From contig NZ_CP075184.1 in the NCBI RefSeq assembly GCF_020510705.1, forward strand, positions 3,224,001 to 3,288,000: a DNA stretch of 64,000 nucleotides, written 5' to 3'. Shown piece by piece: positions 8,771 through 17,967 of this stretch. The notes below the pieces were generated by a model. The model worked only from the letters and a program-made list of their open reading frames with translations. It did not search any database and was not told the DNA's origin. How positions within the stretch are numbered: position 1 is the stretch's first letter; each line of letters opens with the position of its first letter. This stretch comes from Acidovorax radicis. Its GTDB lineage: Bacteria; Pseudomonadota; Gammaproteobacteria; Burkholderiales; Burkholderiaceae_C. A program made the translations under genes and the position numbers.

Positions 8771-9508
8771 ATGAACGCACGCGTCGACACACTGCAAACC
8801 GCCCAACCAATCCTCAGCGCCGACCAGCAAATCGGTCAGATTGCGGTGCAACTTCCAGGTGCTACGGCGGTGTTCCGGCGCCTGAAGCTGGATTTCTGCT
8901 GCGGCGGCCAGGTCAGCCTGTCCAAGGCCGCTGCGGAAAAGGGCCTGGACCCCAACGCCGTGCTGGCCGAGTTGTCAGCACTGCAACGCAGCGATGCCGT
9001 GCCAGAGGCCGCATCCCCCAGCACCTTGATTGACCATATCGTGGCCCGCTACCACGACGTCCATCGCGCACAGTTGCCTGAACTGATCCGCATGGCGCGC
9101 CGTGTAGAAGCCGTGCACCGCGAAAACCCCGAGGTCCCGGCCGGCTTGGCGGATCTGCTGGAAGAAATGAACGAAGAGCTGCAATCGCACATGCTCAAGG
9201 AGGAGCAAGTGCTGTTCCCGATGCTCAAGGCCGGCGGCAACCCCATGGTGGGCCAACCCATCGGCATGATGCGGTCCGAGCACGTGGACCACGGTGAAGC
9301 GCTGGACAAGCTCAACGAACTCACCAACGACGCCACCCCGCCGCTGGGCGCCTGCAACACGTGGCGCGCGCTGTATGCCGGTATTGGTCAACTGAGCGAT
9401 GACCTCATCAACCACATTCACCTCGAAAACAACGTGTTGTTTCCACAATTCGAGGCCAGCGCGGCCCCTGCACAAGGTTGCGGTTCGTCAGGCTGCGGCT
9501 GCAGCTGA
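8771..9508 (+). CDS. ytfE: iron-sulfur cluster repair di-iron protein (YtfE/ScdA/RIC)
   Basis: Cytoplasmic di-iron protein that helps repair Fe-S clusters after nitrosative or oxidative damage. The N-terminal ScdA_N region carries the LDFCCGG motif (C43, C44) and the rest is a hemerythrin-like four-helix domain with His and Glu ligands (HIVARYHDVHR, EELQSHMLKEEQVLFP, RSEHVDHG, HIHLENNVLFP). ATG 8771 is preceded by AAGGA at 5 bases, which decides it over the in-frame ATG at 8750. The product ends in an unusual Cys-rich tail, CGSSGCGCS. The truncated haemoglobin gene follows after 17 bases. Confidence 0.92.
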   Translation: MNARVDTLQTAQPILSADQQIGQIAVQLPGATAVFRRLKLDFCCGGQVSLSKAAAEKGLDPNAVLAELSALQRSDAVPEAASPSTLIDHIVARYHDVHRAQLPELIRMARRVEAVHRENPEVPAGLADLLEEMNEELQSHMLKEEQVLFPMLKAGGNPMVGQPIGMMRSEHVDHGEALDKLNELTNDATPPLGACNTWRALYAGIGQLSDDLINHIHLENNVLFPQFEASAAPAQGCGSSGCGCS

Positions 9509-9525
9509 AAAGGCACACTCACGCC

Positions 9526-9972
9526 ATGAACCCGGAATCAACAACGCCCGAACCGGCTGCCGCGCCCACCTTGGAGTCCATCACCGCACTGGTGCATGGT
9601 TTTTATGCCGACGTGCGCCAGGACGCTTTGTTGGGGCCGGTGTTTGAACAGGCATTGCACGGCCGGTGGGACGCCCACCTGCAACGGCTGGTGGACTTCT
9701 GGAGCACGGTGGCGCTCGGCACGCGCAGTTTTCGCGGCAACGTTTTCGGCAAACACATGGCGCTGGAAGGCGTCACCCCCGCCCACTTTGCGGCGTGGGT
9801 GGGGCTGTGGCAAAAACACACCCAACAGTTGTTTGCGCCCGATGTGGCGCGCGAGTTGCAGTTGGCGGCCCATGGCATTGCGCGCAACCTGTTTCGCGGC
9901 TATTTCGGCAGCGACCCGGGGTTTTTAGAACAACGACCTGACGCCCACCACGCGCCCGCCACCCAAGCGTGA
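9526..9972 (+). CDS. group III truncated haemoglobin
   Basis: A 148-residue globin of the truncated type. FYADVRQDALLGPVFEQAL and VDFWSTVALGTRSFRGNVFGKH fit group III (trHbP), and the likely proximal His lies in LWQKHTQQLF. Such proteins bind O2, NO or related ligands. It directly follows ytfE in the presumed NsrR-controlled operon, so NO handling is a reasonable inference. The C-terminus has a short His/Ala-rich tail. Confidence 0.85.
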   Translation: MNPESTTPEPAAAPTLESITALVHGFYADVRQDALLGPVFEQALHGRWDAHLQRLVDFWSTVALGTRSFRGNVFGKHMALEGVTPAHFAAWVGLWQKHTQQLFAPDVARELQLAAHGIARNLFRGYFGSDPGFLEQRPDAHHAPATQA

Positions 9973-10149
9973 AGCCGCCCGCACGAGGTGGCCCTTCATG
10001 GGTACGCCTTGCGGGCTTTCTCAGATCCTGCGTTCAAGATGATGGTGGTGCCAATGGCTGGCAACCACACACAAACCCAAAGTGACAGGACACCGTGGCA
10101 GTGCCGTGGCCGCATCTCGTTGCGGCCGACCAATGTCCTTCACCAGCGC

Positions 10150-10368
10150 TCACCGGCGGCGCAACGGTGTGAGCAGATCCGACAAGCCGTTGTGGTCGAT
10201 CTCACGCATCAGCGCGAGCAACTGACCCAGCTCGCCTTTGGGAAACCCCTCACGCGCAAACCAGTGCAGGTAATTGCCAGGGAGGTCGGCCAGCACCGTG
10301 CCCTTGTATTTGCCATAGGGCATCTGCATGGTCACCAGGCGTTGCAGCTTTTCAGGGTCGATCACCAT
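10150..10368 (-). CDS. DUF3820 family protein
   Basis: A 72-residue protein whose core MPYGKYKGTVLADLPGNYL followed by WFAREGFPKGELGQLLALM is the DUF3820 (putative quorum-sensing-regulated factor) signature. The biochemical role is unknown. ATG 10368 gives the normal small size. It lies downstream of the SUI1 gene on the same strand with about 30 bases between, so the three minus-strand genes here may form one unit. The 177 bases on its other side hold nothing recognisable. Confidence 0.8.
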   Translation of the reverse strand: MVIDPEKLQRLVTMQMPYGKYKGTVLADLPGNYLHWFAREGFPKGELGQLLALMREIDHNGLSDLLTPLRRR

Positions 10369-10399
10369 GGGGCGTATTTCACGTGTTGCGTGGATTCCT

Positions 10400-10762
10400 T
10401 CAGCCGCCAGCGCGCTTGACCTTATGGCCCAGCTTTTGCATCGCTGCCACCACGCGTTCGACGTGGTCGCCCTGCACTTCAATCACGCCGTCCTTCACCG
10501 TACCGCCGCTGCCACAAGCCGCTTTGAGCTGCTTGCCCAGTTGCTCCAGCGCGGCTTCGTCCACCAGCACGCCTTTGACCAGCGTCACGGCCTTGCCGCC
10601 GCGCCCCTTGGTCTCGCGCGAGACGCGCACGATGCCGTCGCCCGTTGGCAGGGCTTTGTTGCGCTTGCAGGTGCATTGCGCCACGGGCTCGCGGCAGCCG
10701 GGGCACATGCGGCCCGCGTCCGTCGAATAGACAAGCCCGCCCAGGTCTGCGAACGATTTCAT
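10400..10762 (-). CDS. SUI1/eIF1-like translation factor (YciH family)
   Basis: A 120-residue protein. The N-terminus has a small Cys motif CPGCREPVAQCTC, and the C-terminal ~75 residues are the SUI1 fold (RGGKAVTLVKGV, CGSGGTVKDGVIEVQGDH). YciH in E. coli influences start-site fidelity on 30S subunits. Its ATG overlaps the stop of the upstream DUF2721 gene (ATGA), so translation is likely coupled. Confidence 0.9.
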   Translation of the reverse strand: MKSFADLGGLVYSTDAGRMCPGCREPVAQCTCKRNKALPTGDGIVRVSRETKGRGGKAVTLVKGVLVDEAALEQLGKQLKAACGSGGTVKDGVIEVQGDHVERVVAAMQKLGHKVKRAGG

Positions 10763-11226
10763 TGCTTGCCCTCCACTTCATCTTGCAGCATGTGAAAGTC
10801 GAGCAGGCGGGTCGCCAGCAGGGTCTCGGTCAAAAAACACACCAGCGCCAAAAGAAACGACACCACCCCTGCCAGAAAACCGCTCACGGCGAACCGGCTG
10901 GACTGGAAGTCGGTGGTTTCCCCCAGAAACAGCAAGATGATGGTGATTCCGATCAGAAACGCGCAGAACGTCAGCAACCCGATGCATCCATTGGCAAGAC
11001 GACCACGCAACCGCAGCTCGGCCAGCTCACTGTAAGCGCGGGACAGAAAGTCAGGGTCTCGGTTGGCGCGCGCGCGGTCTTCCACCAACCGCGCCCGATC
11101 GATGATGCGCGCCAGCCGCCCGGCCACGGCTCCAATCATTCCGGACACGGCGGTGAGCAAAAACACGGGCGCCACCGCAAGCTGAATGCCATGGGTGATG
11201 ACGGATGTATCAAGAGGCAATGCCAT
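10759..11226 (-). CDS. DUF2721 membrane protein
   Basis: A 155-residue protein with an N-terminal hydrophobic stretch, a charged central segment (RLARIIDRARLVEDRARANRD) and two further membrane segments near residues 85-105 and 110-135. This is the DUF2721 layout; function unknown. The 293 bases between its start and rhlE hold no gene that I recognise. Confidence 0.8.
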   Translation of the reverse strand: MALPLDTSVITHGIQLAVAPVFLLTAVSGMIGAVAGRLARIIDRARLVEDRARANRDPDFLSRAYSELAELRLRGRLANGCIGLLTFCAFLIGITIILLFLGETTDFQSSRFAVSGFLAGVVSFLLALVCFLTETLLATRLLDFHMLQDEVEGKQ

Positions 11227-11519
11227 GGGTGGATACGAAGAGCAATCAAAACGAAAGTAGGAAAGCGATTATCAGCGGCGACAGGGGCCAGCACAGCCAT
11301 GCAAGCGCTGGCATGTGGCAAAACAGCCCTTCCGCCCCAGGACACGCCCCTCCAGGGGAGACACGCACCGCTTGCGCGGGATCGCCCGCGCAGCGGGCCC
11401 TGGCCCACCACCCAGGCTGCGTCGCCGTGCCCAAACCGCAAACTGCGGCGACAATCCTTCATTCTTCCCGTTCGCGCTGCCGTGCGGTCATCCTCCACGC
11501 CGCTCCCAGTGCCCCGCCC

Positions 11520-12839
11520 ATGCCTTTTGCTTCCCTCGGTCTTTCTCCGGCCCTTGTCCATGCTGCCAGCCAGCTGGGGTTTTCTGCGCCTACACCTATC
11601 CAGGCGGAGGCGATTCCTGCCATTTTGCAGGGCACAGACCTGCTAGGCGCCGCACAGACCGGATCGGGCAAAACAGCGGCTTTCGCGCTGCCCCTGCTGC
11701 AACAACTTCAAGGGGCAGCCTCCGGCTCCACGGGAGCAGCAAGAGCACCGGGGAGCGGGCCTCGCCGTGTGCGCGCGCTGGTGCTGGTCCCCACGCGTGA
11801 GCTGGCCGCCCAGGTGGGTGAAGTGCTGCGCAGCCTGGCACAGCACCTGCCGTTGCCCCCCAAGGTGGCGATCATTTTTGGTGGTGTGTCGATCAACCCT
11901 CAGATGATGGGCCTGCGCGGGGGGGCCGACATTGTGGTAGCCACACCGGGGCGACTGCTGGACCTGGTGGAGCACAACGCGCTCCGCCTGTCCGCCGTGG
12001 CCCACCTGGTGCTGGACGAAGCCGACCGCCTGCTGGACCTGGGCTTTGCCGAAGAACTGCAACGTGTGCTGGCGCTGCTGCCCGAAGCGCGGCAAAACCT
12101 GTTCTTCTCAGCCACTTTTCCAGCCGCCGTGCAGATTCTGGCCGATGGCTTGCTGAAAAATCCTGTGCGTGTGGAGGTGCCCCACACGCCGGGCAACGAA
12201 CCATCCATTGAGCAACGCGCCATTGCCGTAGATGCAGCACGCCGCACCCAATTGCTGCGCCACCTGGTCAAGGAACACGGCTGGTCGCGGGTGCTGGTGT
12301 TCGTGGCCACGCAATACGCAGCCGAACATGTGGCCGAAAAACTCTACAAGGCCGGCATCTTTGCCACACCTTTCCACGGCGGACTCAGCCAGGGTGCACG
12401 CAAGCAAGTGCTGCAGGAGTTCAAGGACGAGCGCTGGCAAGTCGTGGTGACCACCGACCTGGCGGCGCGTGGCATTGACATCGCGCAATTGCCAGCCGTC
12501 GTCAACTACGACCTGCCGCGCTCTGCCGTGGATTATGTGCACCGCATCGGCCGCACGGGCCGCGCGGGTGAAAGTGGCACCGCCGTGACTTTTGTGACCG
12601 CCGATGCCGAGGCCCATTTCCGACTGATCGAAAAGCGCCAGCACCTGAGCCTGCCGCGCGAGCAGATCGCGGGGTTTGAGCGCACCGAGGCAACACCCAT
12701 GCAGGCCCCGGCTGAGGCCCCCGATGGCACAGGGGGCATCAAGGGCAAACGCCCCAGCAAAAAAGACAAGCTGCGCGCTGCTGCCGCTGCGGCGTCCACT
12801 GCAACGCCAGAAAAAAAGCCCACAGATCCTGCGCGGTAA
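11520..12839 (+). CDS. rhlE: DEAD-box RNA helicase, RhlE type
   Basis: A 439-residue ATP-dependent RNA helicase. All core motifs are visible: Q-motif TPIQAEAIP, motif I AQTGSGKT, PTREL, TPGRLLDL, motif II DEAD, SAT, ARGIDI and HRIGRTGR. The C-terminus is a short Lys/Ala/Pro-rich tail, typical of RhlE. ATG 11520 is used because MPFASLGL begins the conserved N-terminus; the frame is open far upstream but that part is not protein-like. RhlE proteins act in ribosome assembly and RNA turnover. Confidence 0.93.
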   Translation: MPFASLGLSPALVHAASQLGFSAPTPIQAEAIPAILQGTDLLGAAQTGSGKTAAFALPLLQQLQGAASGSTGAARAPGSGPRRVRALVLVPTRELAAQVGEVLRSLAQHLPLPPKVAIIFGGVSINPQMMGLRGGADIVVATPGRLLDLVEHNALRLSAVAHLVLDEADRLLDLGFAEELQRVLALLPEARQNLFFSATFPAAVQILADGLLKNPVRVEVPHTPGNEPSIEQRAIAVDAARRTQLLRHLVKEHGWSRVLVFVATQYAAEHVAEKLYKAGIFATPFHGGLSQGARKQVLQEFKDERWQVVVTTDLAARGIDIAQLPAVVNYDLPRSAVDYVHRIGRTGRAGESGTAVTFVTADAEAHFRLIEKRQHLSLPREQIAGFERTEATPMQAPAEAPDGTGGIKGKRPSKKDKLRAAAAAASTATPEKKPTDPAR

Positions 12840-12881
12840 AAAAAAGGCTCCCAAGAACATGTTCACGTTCTAATAAGGAGC
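12838..12881 (-). terminator. intrinsic terminator of the DUF6172 gene
   Basis: A two-step hairpin, GGCTCC/GGAGCC outside and AGAAC/GTTCT inside, is followed on the minus strand by eight T. It suits the minus-strand gene that ends at 12944 and begins right after the rhlE stop codon. Confidence 0.65.
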
Positions 12882-12943
12882 CTGTCAGGAAACAGCGTGC
12901 GGCACGCTGTGTCTGATACAGCGGCAGCCCTGGGGTAAAAGGC

Positions 12944-13285
12944 TCAAACGCCTTCGTCGCCCTCTTGCATGTCATCGCGTTCAGGGTCGGCTTCACCTGG
13001 AGCCCGGGGCGTGCGCTTGCCGGGCTTGGCGATGATTTCAACGTGAAACTGGGCGCCGCCTTCGCCAGCGACCTCATTGATCAGGCCGGTCAGGGCGGAC
13101 AGGTGCACCGCCTCGGCAACGTCCTTGGTGCGGCCAAACCGGCAATCGAAGTCCCAAAAATCGGCGCCCTCGGGAAGGTCGCGGCGCCGTTCACGCTTGA
13201 TGTATTTGCGGATTTCGTGCTTGACGGCGTCAAGCACGCGGTCGCGGTTCTTGCCTTCGACGTGGAGTTGAAAAGTTTTTCGCAT
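12944..13285 (-). CDS. DUF6172 family protein
   Basis: A 113-residue soluble protein starting MRKTFQLHVEGKNRDRVLDA, with ERRRDLPEGADFWDFDCRFG and a basic region, matching the DUF6172 family of Proteobacteria as I know it. No function is established. The C-terminal 25 residues are acidic and probably disordered. ATG 13285 is chosen because MRKTF is the conserved start. Confidence 0.7.
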   Translation of the reverse strand: MRKTFQLHVEGKNRDRVLDAVKHEIRKYIKRERRRDLPEGADFWDFDCRFGRTKDVAEAVHLSALTGLINEVAGEGGAQFHVEIIAKPGKRTPRAPGEADPERDDMQEGDEGV

Positions 13286-13378
13286 AGGCGATGGTAGCGC
13301 CTGCGACAGATATCCTTTTGCAGCCGCTAGCACCAGTGCCACAATGCCAGACTACTTTTGGTGACTGTTGCACGCCCC

Positions 13379-14665
13379 ATGCACTCCGACCTTCATCTGC
13401 TGCACGCATTGCCAGCGGCCGTACTGGTCACCCAAAATGGCATCGTCCGCTTTGCCAACGCAGCAGGCGCGCAGTTGCTGGGGGCTACCACCGCAACGGA
13501 TCTTGTGGGCATGGTGCTGAGTGATTTTGTGCATCCGCTGGACCAGCATCGGTCTGCCAACCGCGTGCAACAGGTGTCTGTCCCTGCCCAGGCAGGCCTG
13601 CCCAACAAGTCATCGGAGTTTCGTGTACGCACCTTGCAAGGGGAGCTGCGCATGGTGCTGGTCAGCAGCGTGGCCATCGAGTGGGACGGCGCCCCCGCCG
13701 TGCTGATGGCCGGCATGGACATGACCCACCAAAGTGAAATCGCAGCGCAGCTGCGCGAGAGCGAGCAGAACTTTCGCCGCCTGTTCGAGAACCTGCAGGA
13801 CGTTTACTACCGCACCGATGCACAAGGCGTCGTTCAGCACGTGGGCCCGGGCGTGCGGCGCGTGCTGGGCTATGAGCCACACGAAATCGAAGGCCGCACG
13901 GCCGAGTCCTACTACCCGCACAGCTCTGACCGCGATGCGTTCAAGAAAGCCATTCTGGAGCAGGGGGAGGTATCTGATTTCCCCGGCCAGATGGTGCGCC
14001 GCGACGGCCAGGTGATCGACATCTCCATCAGCAGCCATGCGCTCTACGACCATGCGAGCAACTTTGCGGGGGTCGAGGGCATTTACCGCGACGTGACACA
14101 GCGCAAGAACCTTGAACGCGAGCTTCACCGCCTGGCCACCACCGACATGCTCACCGGCATTGCCAACCGGCGCGCGTTTCTGGAGTGCGCCGAGTCCGTG
14201 TACATGCGCTCGCGCAGCAACGGCGAGCCCCTTACGCTGCTGATGCTCGACGTGGACCATTTCAAGACCATCAACGACCGCTTTGGTCACCTGGAGGGTG
14301 ACCGTGCGCTGGTGGCGTTTGCACAAGCCGTCAAGAGCCAGCTGCGCGTGAGCGATGCGGTGGGCCGACTCGGCGGCGAGGAGTTTGGCGTGTTGCTGCC
14401 AATGACCGCGCTGCAAGAAGGCTTGGAAGTGGCCACGCGCATTCTGCAAAGCATCCGTGCACTGCAACTGGCCGACGAAACGGGCCAGCGCTATCGCATC
14501 ACCGCCAGCGTGGGGGTCGGCGCTTTTCGCCAAAGCGACCTCAGCCCCCGCGACCTGCTCGACCGCGCAGACCAGGCGCTTTACCAAGCCAAACACCGCG
14601 GGCGCGATGGCATCGTGTCGCTGGAAACCCCGGACGACGAGAACCCTCTCGCATCAACCGTCTGA
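13379..14665 (+). CDS. PAS-PAS-GGDEF diguanylate cyclase
   Basis: A 428-residue soluble sensor enzyme that should make c-di-GMP. Two PAS domains come first (LPAAVLVTQNGIVRFANAAG and FENLQDVYYRTDAQGV), then a GGDEF domain with the active variant GGEEF at residues 332-336. An inhibitory I-site RVSD sits five residues before it at 323-326, so product inhibition is expected. No membrane helix is seen. The start may be ATG 13379 or GTG/TTG codons 18-21 bases upstream. The signal sensed is unknown. Confidence 0.9.
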   Translation: MHSDLHLLHALPAAVLVTQNGIVRFANAAGAQLLGATTATDLVGMVLSDFVHPLDQHRSANRVQQVSVPAQAGLPNKSSEFRVRTLQGELRMVLVSSVAIEWDGAPAVLMAGMDMTHQSEIAAQLRESEQNFRRLFENLQDVYYRTDAQGVVQHVGPGVRRVLGYEPHEIEGRTAESYYPHSSDRDAFKKAILEQGEVSDFPGQMVRRDGQVIDISISSHALYDHASNFAGVEGIYRDVTQRKNLERELHRLATTDMLTGIANRRAFLECAESVYMRSRSNGEPLTLLMLDVDHFKTINDRFGHLEGDRALVAFAQAVKSQLRVSDAVGRLGGEEFGVLLPMTALQEGLEVATRILQSIRALQLADETGQRYRITASVGVGAFRQSDLSPRDLLDRADQALYQAKHRGRDGIVSLETPDDENPLASTV

Positions 14666-14790
14666 CACGGGATAGCTGACACCCCACCCCGTTTCAGCGC
14701 CCCGCCGGGACCGATTCAAAAAAACAGGCCCGATTTCGCTGCACCCTCAGCCACCGGGGAACGCACCCCACTTAGCGCGTGGACACGTTT

Positions 14791-16434
14791 TTAACGCGGA
14801 ACCATCGACAGTTGCGCAGGCGATGCAGCCCCCGCCGGCAAAACGAGCAGCGGCTGCCCAGCCTCGTGCGGATCCAACACAGCGCTCTCTGGCGCCAGCC
14901 GGAACTGGTGAATCACCTCCAGCAGGCGCCGGACCTGGTTCTTCACCCCCGTCGAGGCCGACGAGCTGTCGTCCACCAGGGCGGCATTCTGCTGCGTGGC
15001 CATGTCCAGTTGCCGCACGGCCTCGCCGATCTGCGCGATTCCCCGGGCCTGCTCCTGGCCCGCGTCCTTGATCTCGCTGATGAGCGCCACCACCTGATTG
15101 ACATGCCGAACGGTATTGGCCACACGCTCGCCGGCCTGTCCCACCAGCGTTGAGCCACGCTCAACACCCCGCACGCTGGCCGAAATGAGCCCCCGGATCT
15201 CCCGCGCCGCCGTGCTGCTGCGCTGGGACAGTCCCCGCACCTCGCCCGCCACCACGGCAAACCCCCGCCCCTGTTCGCCCGCACGGGCGGCCTCTACCGC
15301 CGCGTTCAGGGCCAGCAGGTTGGTCTGGAACGCAATGTCATCGATCACCTTGATGATGTCTGTGATCTTCTGCGACTGGCTGTTGATCTCCTGCATGGTG
15401 GCAATCACGTCGCGCATCACGCTCCCCCCCTCGTTCGCCACCTTGCTGGCTTCCTGCGCCAGTGCCGTGGCCCGATGCGCGTTGTCGGTGTTGTGCTGCA
15501 CCGTGATGGTGAGCTGCTCCATCGATGCGGCAGTCTCTTGCAGATTCGAAGCCTGCACCTCGGTGCGACGAGCCAGGTCTTCCGTGCCACCGGCCATCTG
15601 CACGGCATCCCGCGCCACGGTTTCGGTGCTGTCACGCACCTCGGTGATCACGCGCACCAGTTGGTGGTTCATCTCCCGCAGGGCGCCCAGCAGTTCAGCC
15701 GTTTCGTCGGTTCCGCGCACCACGATCTGCGTGCTCAGATCTCCGCCGGCCACCGTGCGGGCCAGCACCACGGCCTGGCGCAGTGGGCGCGAAATGGAAC
15801 GCGTGATGACAGAGGCCATCACGGCGCCCACCAGCAGCGCCAGCGCAGTGGCGGCCAGCATCCAGACATGGATGGTTTCGCTCATGGTCTTGGCAGCGCC
15901 GAACTCCTCCTCGGCCACGTGGATCTGCAAGGCCACCAGTTGCTCGATGGCCTCCTGTACCTTCAGGGCGTTGGGCCGGATCTGGGTGATGTACAGCTCA
16001 GAGCCATCGTCGTATTTACCCGCCACCAGCGCCGCCGCTGCCGGGAGCAGCCCCTTGTCTAGATACGTGGTATTGGCGGCCACAAACGCCTTGGCAAGGG
16101 CTTGCTCCTGTGCTGCCAGCGGCTTGGCGGTGTAGGTCTCCCACAGGGCCCGAATGCGTTCGACATTGGCGGTCAGCGCCGCATGGCTGGCCTGCAGGTT
16201 ACTGGTGCCGGGGTCCATCAGCATGTCCATCACCAGCACGCGGTTGCGCTGCGTCAGGTGGCTGATCTCTGTCAACACCCCCAGCGGGACCGTGCGGTCC
16301 CCATACAGCGCGGCGCTGCGCTCGGCCAGGCGCTTGGCACCGCTGATACCACCGGCGGCCAGCGCAGAAATCAACAACAGAAGCACAGCAAACGCCAGGG
16401 CGAGCCTGGTGCCGATCTTGATTTTTTGAAGCAT
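14791..16434 (-). CDS. methyl-accepting chemotaxis protein
   Basis: A 547-residue chemoreceptor: membrane helix 1 (residues ~10-30), a ~155-residue periplasmic four-helix-bundle sensor, membrane helix 2 (~189-210), HAMP (~211-265) and a cytoplasmic signalling domain with the tip [20 protein letters not shown]. No periplasmic PAS or Cache domain is visible. A candidate Pho box with a following TAGTAT lies upstream in its own direction, and a stand-alone pstS diverges from it. A link to phosphate taxis is inference. A pentapeptide CheR-binding tail is not evident. Confidence 0.92.
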   Translation of the reverse strand: MLQKIKIGTRLALAFAVLLLLISALAAGGISGAKRLAERSAALYGDRTVPLGVLTEISHLTQRNRVLVMDMLMDPGTSNLQASHAALTANVERIRALWETYTAKPLAAQEQALAKAFVAANTTYLDKGLLPAAAALVAGKYDDGSELYITQIRPNALKVQEAIEQLVALQIHVAEEEFGAAKTMSETIHVWMLAATALALLVGAVMASVITRSISRPLRQAVVLARTVAGGDLSTQIVVRGTDETAELLGALREMNHQLVRVITEVRDSTETVARDAVQMAGGTEDLARRTEVQASNLQETAASMEQLTITVQHNTDNAHRATALAQEASKVANEGGSVMRDVIATMQEINSQSQKITDIIKVIDDIAFQTNLLALNAAVEAARAGEQGRGFAVVAGEVRGLSQRSSTAAREIRGLISASVRGVERGSTLVGQAGERVANTVRHVNQVVALISEIKDAGQEQARGIAQIGEAVRQLDMATQQNAALVDDSSSASTGVKNQVRRLLEVIHQFRLAPESAVLDPHEAGQPLLVLPAGAASPAQLSMVPR

Positions 16435-16781
16435 CTGAAACTCTTGTGAATGACTCCGGGGCGAGCCGCACACGGCCACCACCATCACATGTCAACGGGG
16501 GGCGTGATACACGAGGGCGCAGCGAAACCACTCCCCCTTCTTTCACACCTGCGATCTGCAGCCACGGCTTGGCCTGCCCGCCAAAGATACTATTTGTTTC
16601 AAATGACAAACTCATGACGAATAGGCACACCAATTTTCTAAAGATACCCCATCTGATCACATATTCTTTTTGATAAGCTCTCCGCCTCTGCGCGTTAGAC
16701 AAAGCGCCTGCAGTGCGTGCGCCAATACACCGTGGCGCACCGGTAAATAGCCATTCATTCAATATAAATAACAGAAAATAT
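16435..16781. other. divergent intergenic region between chemoreceptor and pstS
   Basis: No gene is seen in these 347 bases. The part from about 16580 to 16790 is clearly richer in A+T than the rest of the window. It holds the candidate Pho box (16603-16620) and a TATAAA at 16763-16768 that could serve as the -10 of pstS. Confidence 0.5.
16587..16620 (-). promoter_or_regulatory. candidate Pho box and -10 for the chemoreceptor gene
   Basis: On the minus strand CGTCAT and TGTCAT stand 11 bases apart (16603-16620), the period of a PhoB box (CTGTCAT direct repeats). TAGTAT follows at 16587-16592, at the distance expected for a -10 downstream of a Pho box. The orientation points to the chemoreceptor; PhoB control of divergent pstS could also be served. 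Confidence 0.45.
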
Positions 16782-17852
16782 ATGAAATATATTTACGCCA
16801 TTTTTCTAGTGTCGTGTGCGTTTCTGCAAGCGGGTAACCTCAACGCGCAAACGGTGACAGGCGCGGGCTCGTCTGCGGCGGCGCCCATCTACCGCAGTTG
16901 GGCCAAAGCCTATGCCAAGGCCACGGGCGCCCACGTGGACTATGACCCGGTCGGCTCCAGCGCCGGCATGAAGAAGATCCAGCAACAGGCCGTGGGCTTC
17001 GGGGCCACCGACGTCTACCCCACTGAAAAAGACCTCATCGATCACGGACTGATTGCCTTGCCGGTGGCCATCACGGGCATCAGCCCCATCGTCAACCTGC
17101 CCAAGGTACAAAACGCACAGCTGCGCCTGACCGGGGACGTGCTCAGCCGCATCTTTATGGGCGAAATCAGCCGCTGGAACGCCCCCGAGATCACGGCGTT
17201 GAACCCCGATGTCTCGCTGCCAGACTTGGCCATCCAGGTGGTGGTGCGCGCTGACGGTTCGGGCACTACCTACAACTTCGCCGATTACCTGGGCAAGGTC
17301 AGTCCCAAATGGAAGTCCTCCTACGGGGCCAAGACCAGCATCCCGTGGCCGCAGGGGTTTTTGGCGTTCAAAGGCAGTGATGGTGTGGCCAAGGGGGTGC
17401 GCGACACGGCGGGCGCCATCGGCTATGTGGACTTTGGCTATGTCGCCGAATACGGCCTGGCAGCGGTGCAGATGAAGAATGCCGAGGGTGTTTTTGTCAA
17501 ACCTTCCATCGACGCATTCAAGGCTGCATTGGCGAATAGCGAATGGTCGGCCACTGGGGCCTTTCATCAGACGCTGACGCAAAAATCCGGCAAATCGGTA
17601 TGGCCCATCACCATGGGCACCTTTGTGGTCTTCCCCAAGGTTACAGACACACCCGAGCAAACCACGCAGGCCCTTAAATTCATTATCTGGTCATTTCTCA
17701 ACGGCGATACCCTCGTCCAGGAGAATAATTTTGTCCGCCTGCCAGACCGGGTTCAGGCTTCGGCCTTCAAGGTGATTACATCGATCCGCAATAAAAATGG
17801 CAATCCATTGGGAATGAGCTTGATTTCCTCGTCAAACTCCATGCAGCATTGA
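16782..17852 (+). CDS. pstS: PstS-type phosphate-binding protein
   Basis: A 356-residue periplasmic binding protein with signal peptide (residues 1-22, cut after NLNA). TGAGSSAAAPIYRSW, DYDPVGSSAGMKKI, GATDVY, VRADGSGTTYNFADYL and GAIGYVDFGYV are the PstS phosphate-binding motifs. PstC, PstA and PstB are not nearby, so it is a stand-alone copy. It diverges from a chemoreceptor and precedes the CYTH-CHAD gene by about 60 bases. It could feed an ABC transporter elsewhere, or present phosphate to the chemoreceptor; both are inference. The ATG has no good Shine-Dalgarno and lies in A/T-rich DNA. Confidence 0.85.
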   Translation: MKYIYAIFLVSCAFLQAGNLNAQTVTGAGSSAAAPIYRSWAKAYAKATGAHVDYDPVGSSAGMKKIQQQAVGFGATDVYPTEKDLIDHGLIALPVAITGISPIVNLPKVQNAQLRLTGDVLSRIFMGEISRWNAPEITALNPDVSLPDLAIQVVVRADGSGTTYNFADYLGKVSPKWKSSYGAKTSIPWPQGFLAFKGSDGVAKGVRDTAGAIGYVDFGYVAEYGLAAVQMKNAEGVFVKPSIDAFKAALANSEWSATGAFHQTLTQKSGKSVWPITMGTFVVFPKVTDTPEQTTQALKFIIWSFLNGDTLVQENNFVRLPDRVQASAFKVITSIRNKNGNPLGMSLISSSNSMQH

Positions 17853-17967
17853 ATTAATATTTGATTATCTAAATTCAGCACGTGGTTATCTAGAAGTGCC
17901 GTCAGGTATCCACATGAAAGCGATATCCTTGGGTTCCGTTCAAAAATCCCCCCGACCGGGCAAGGGC

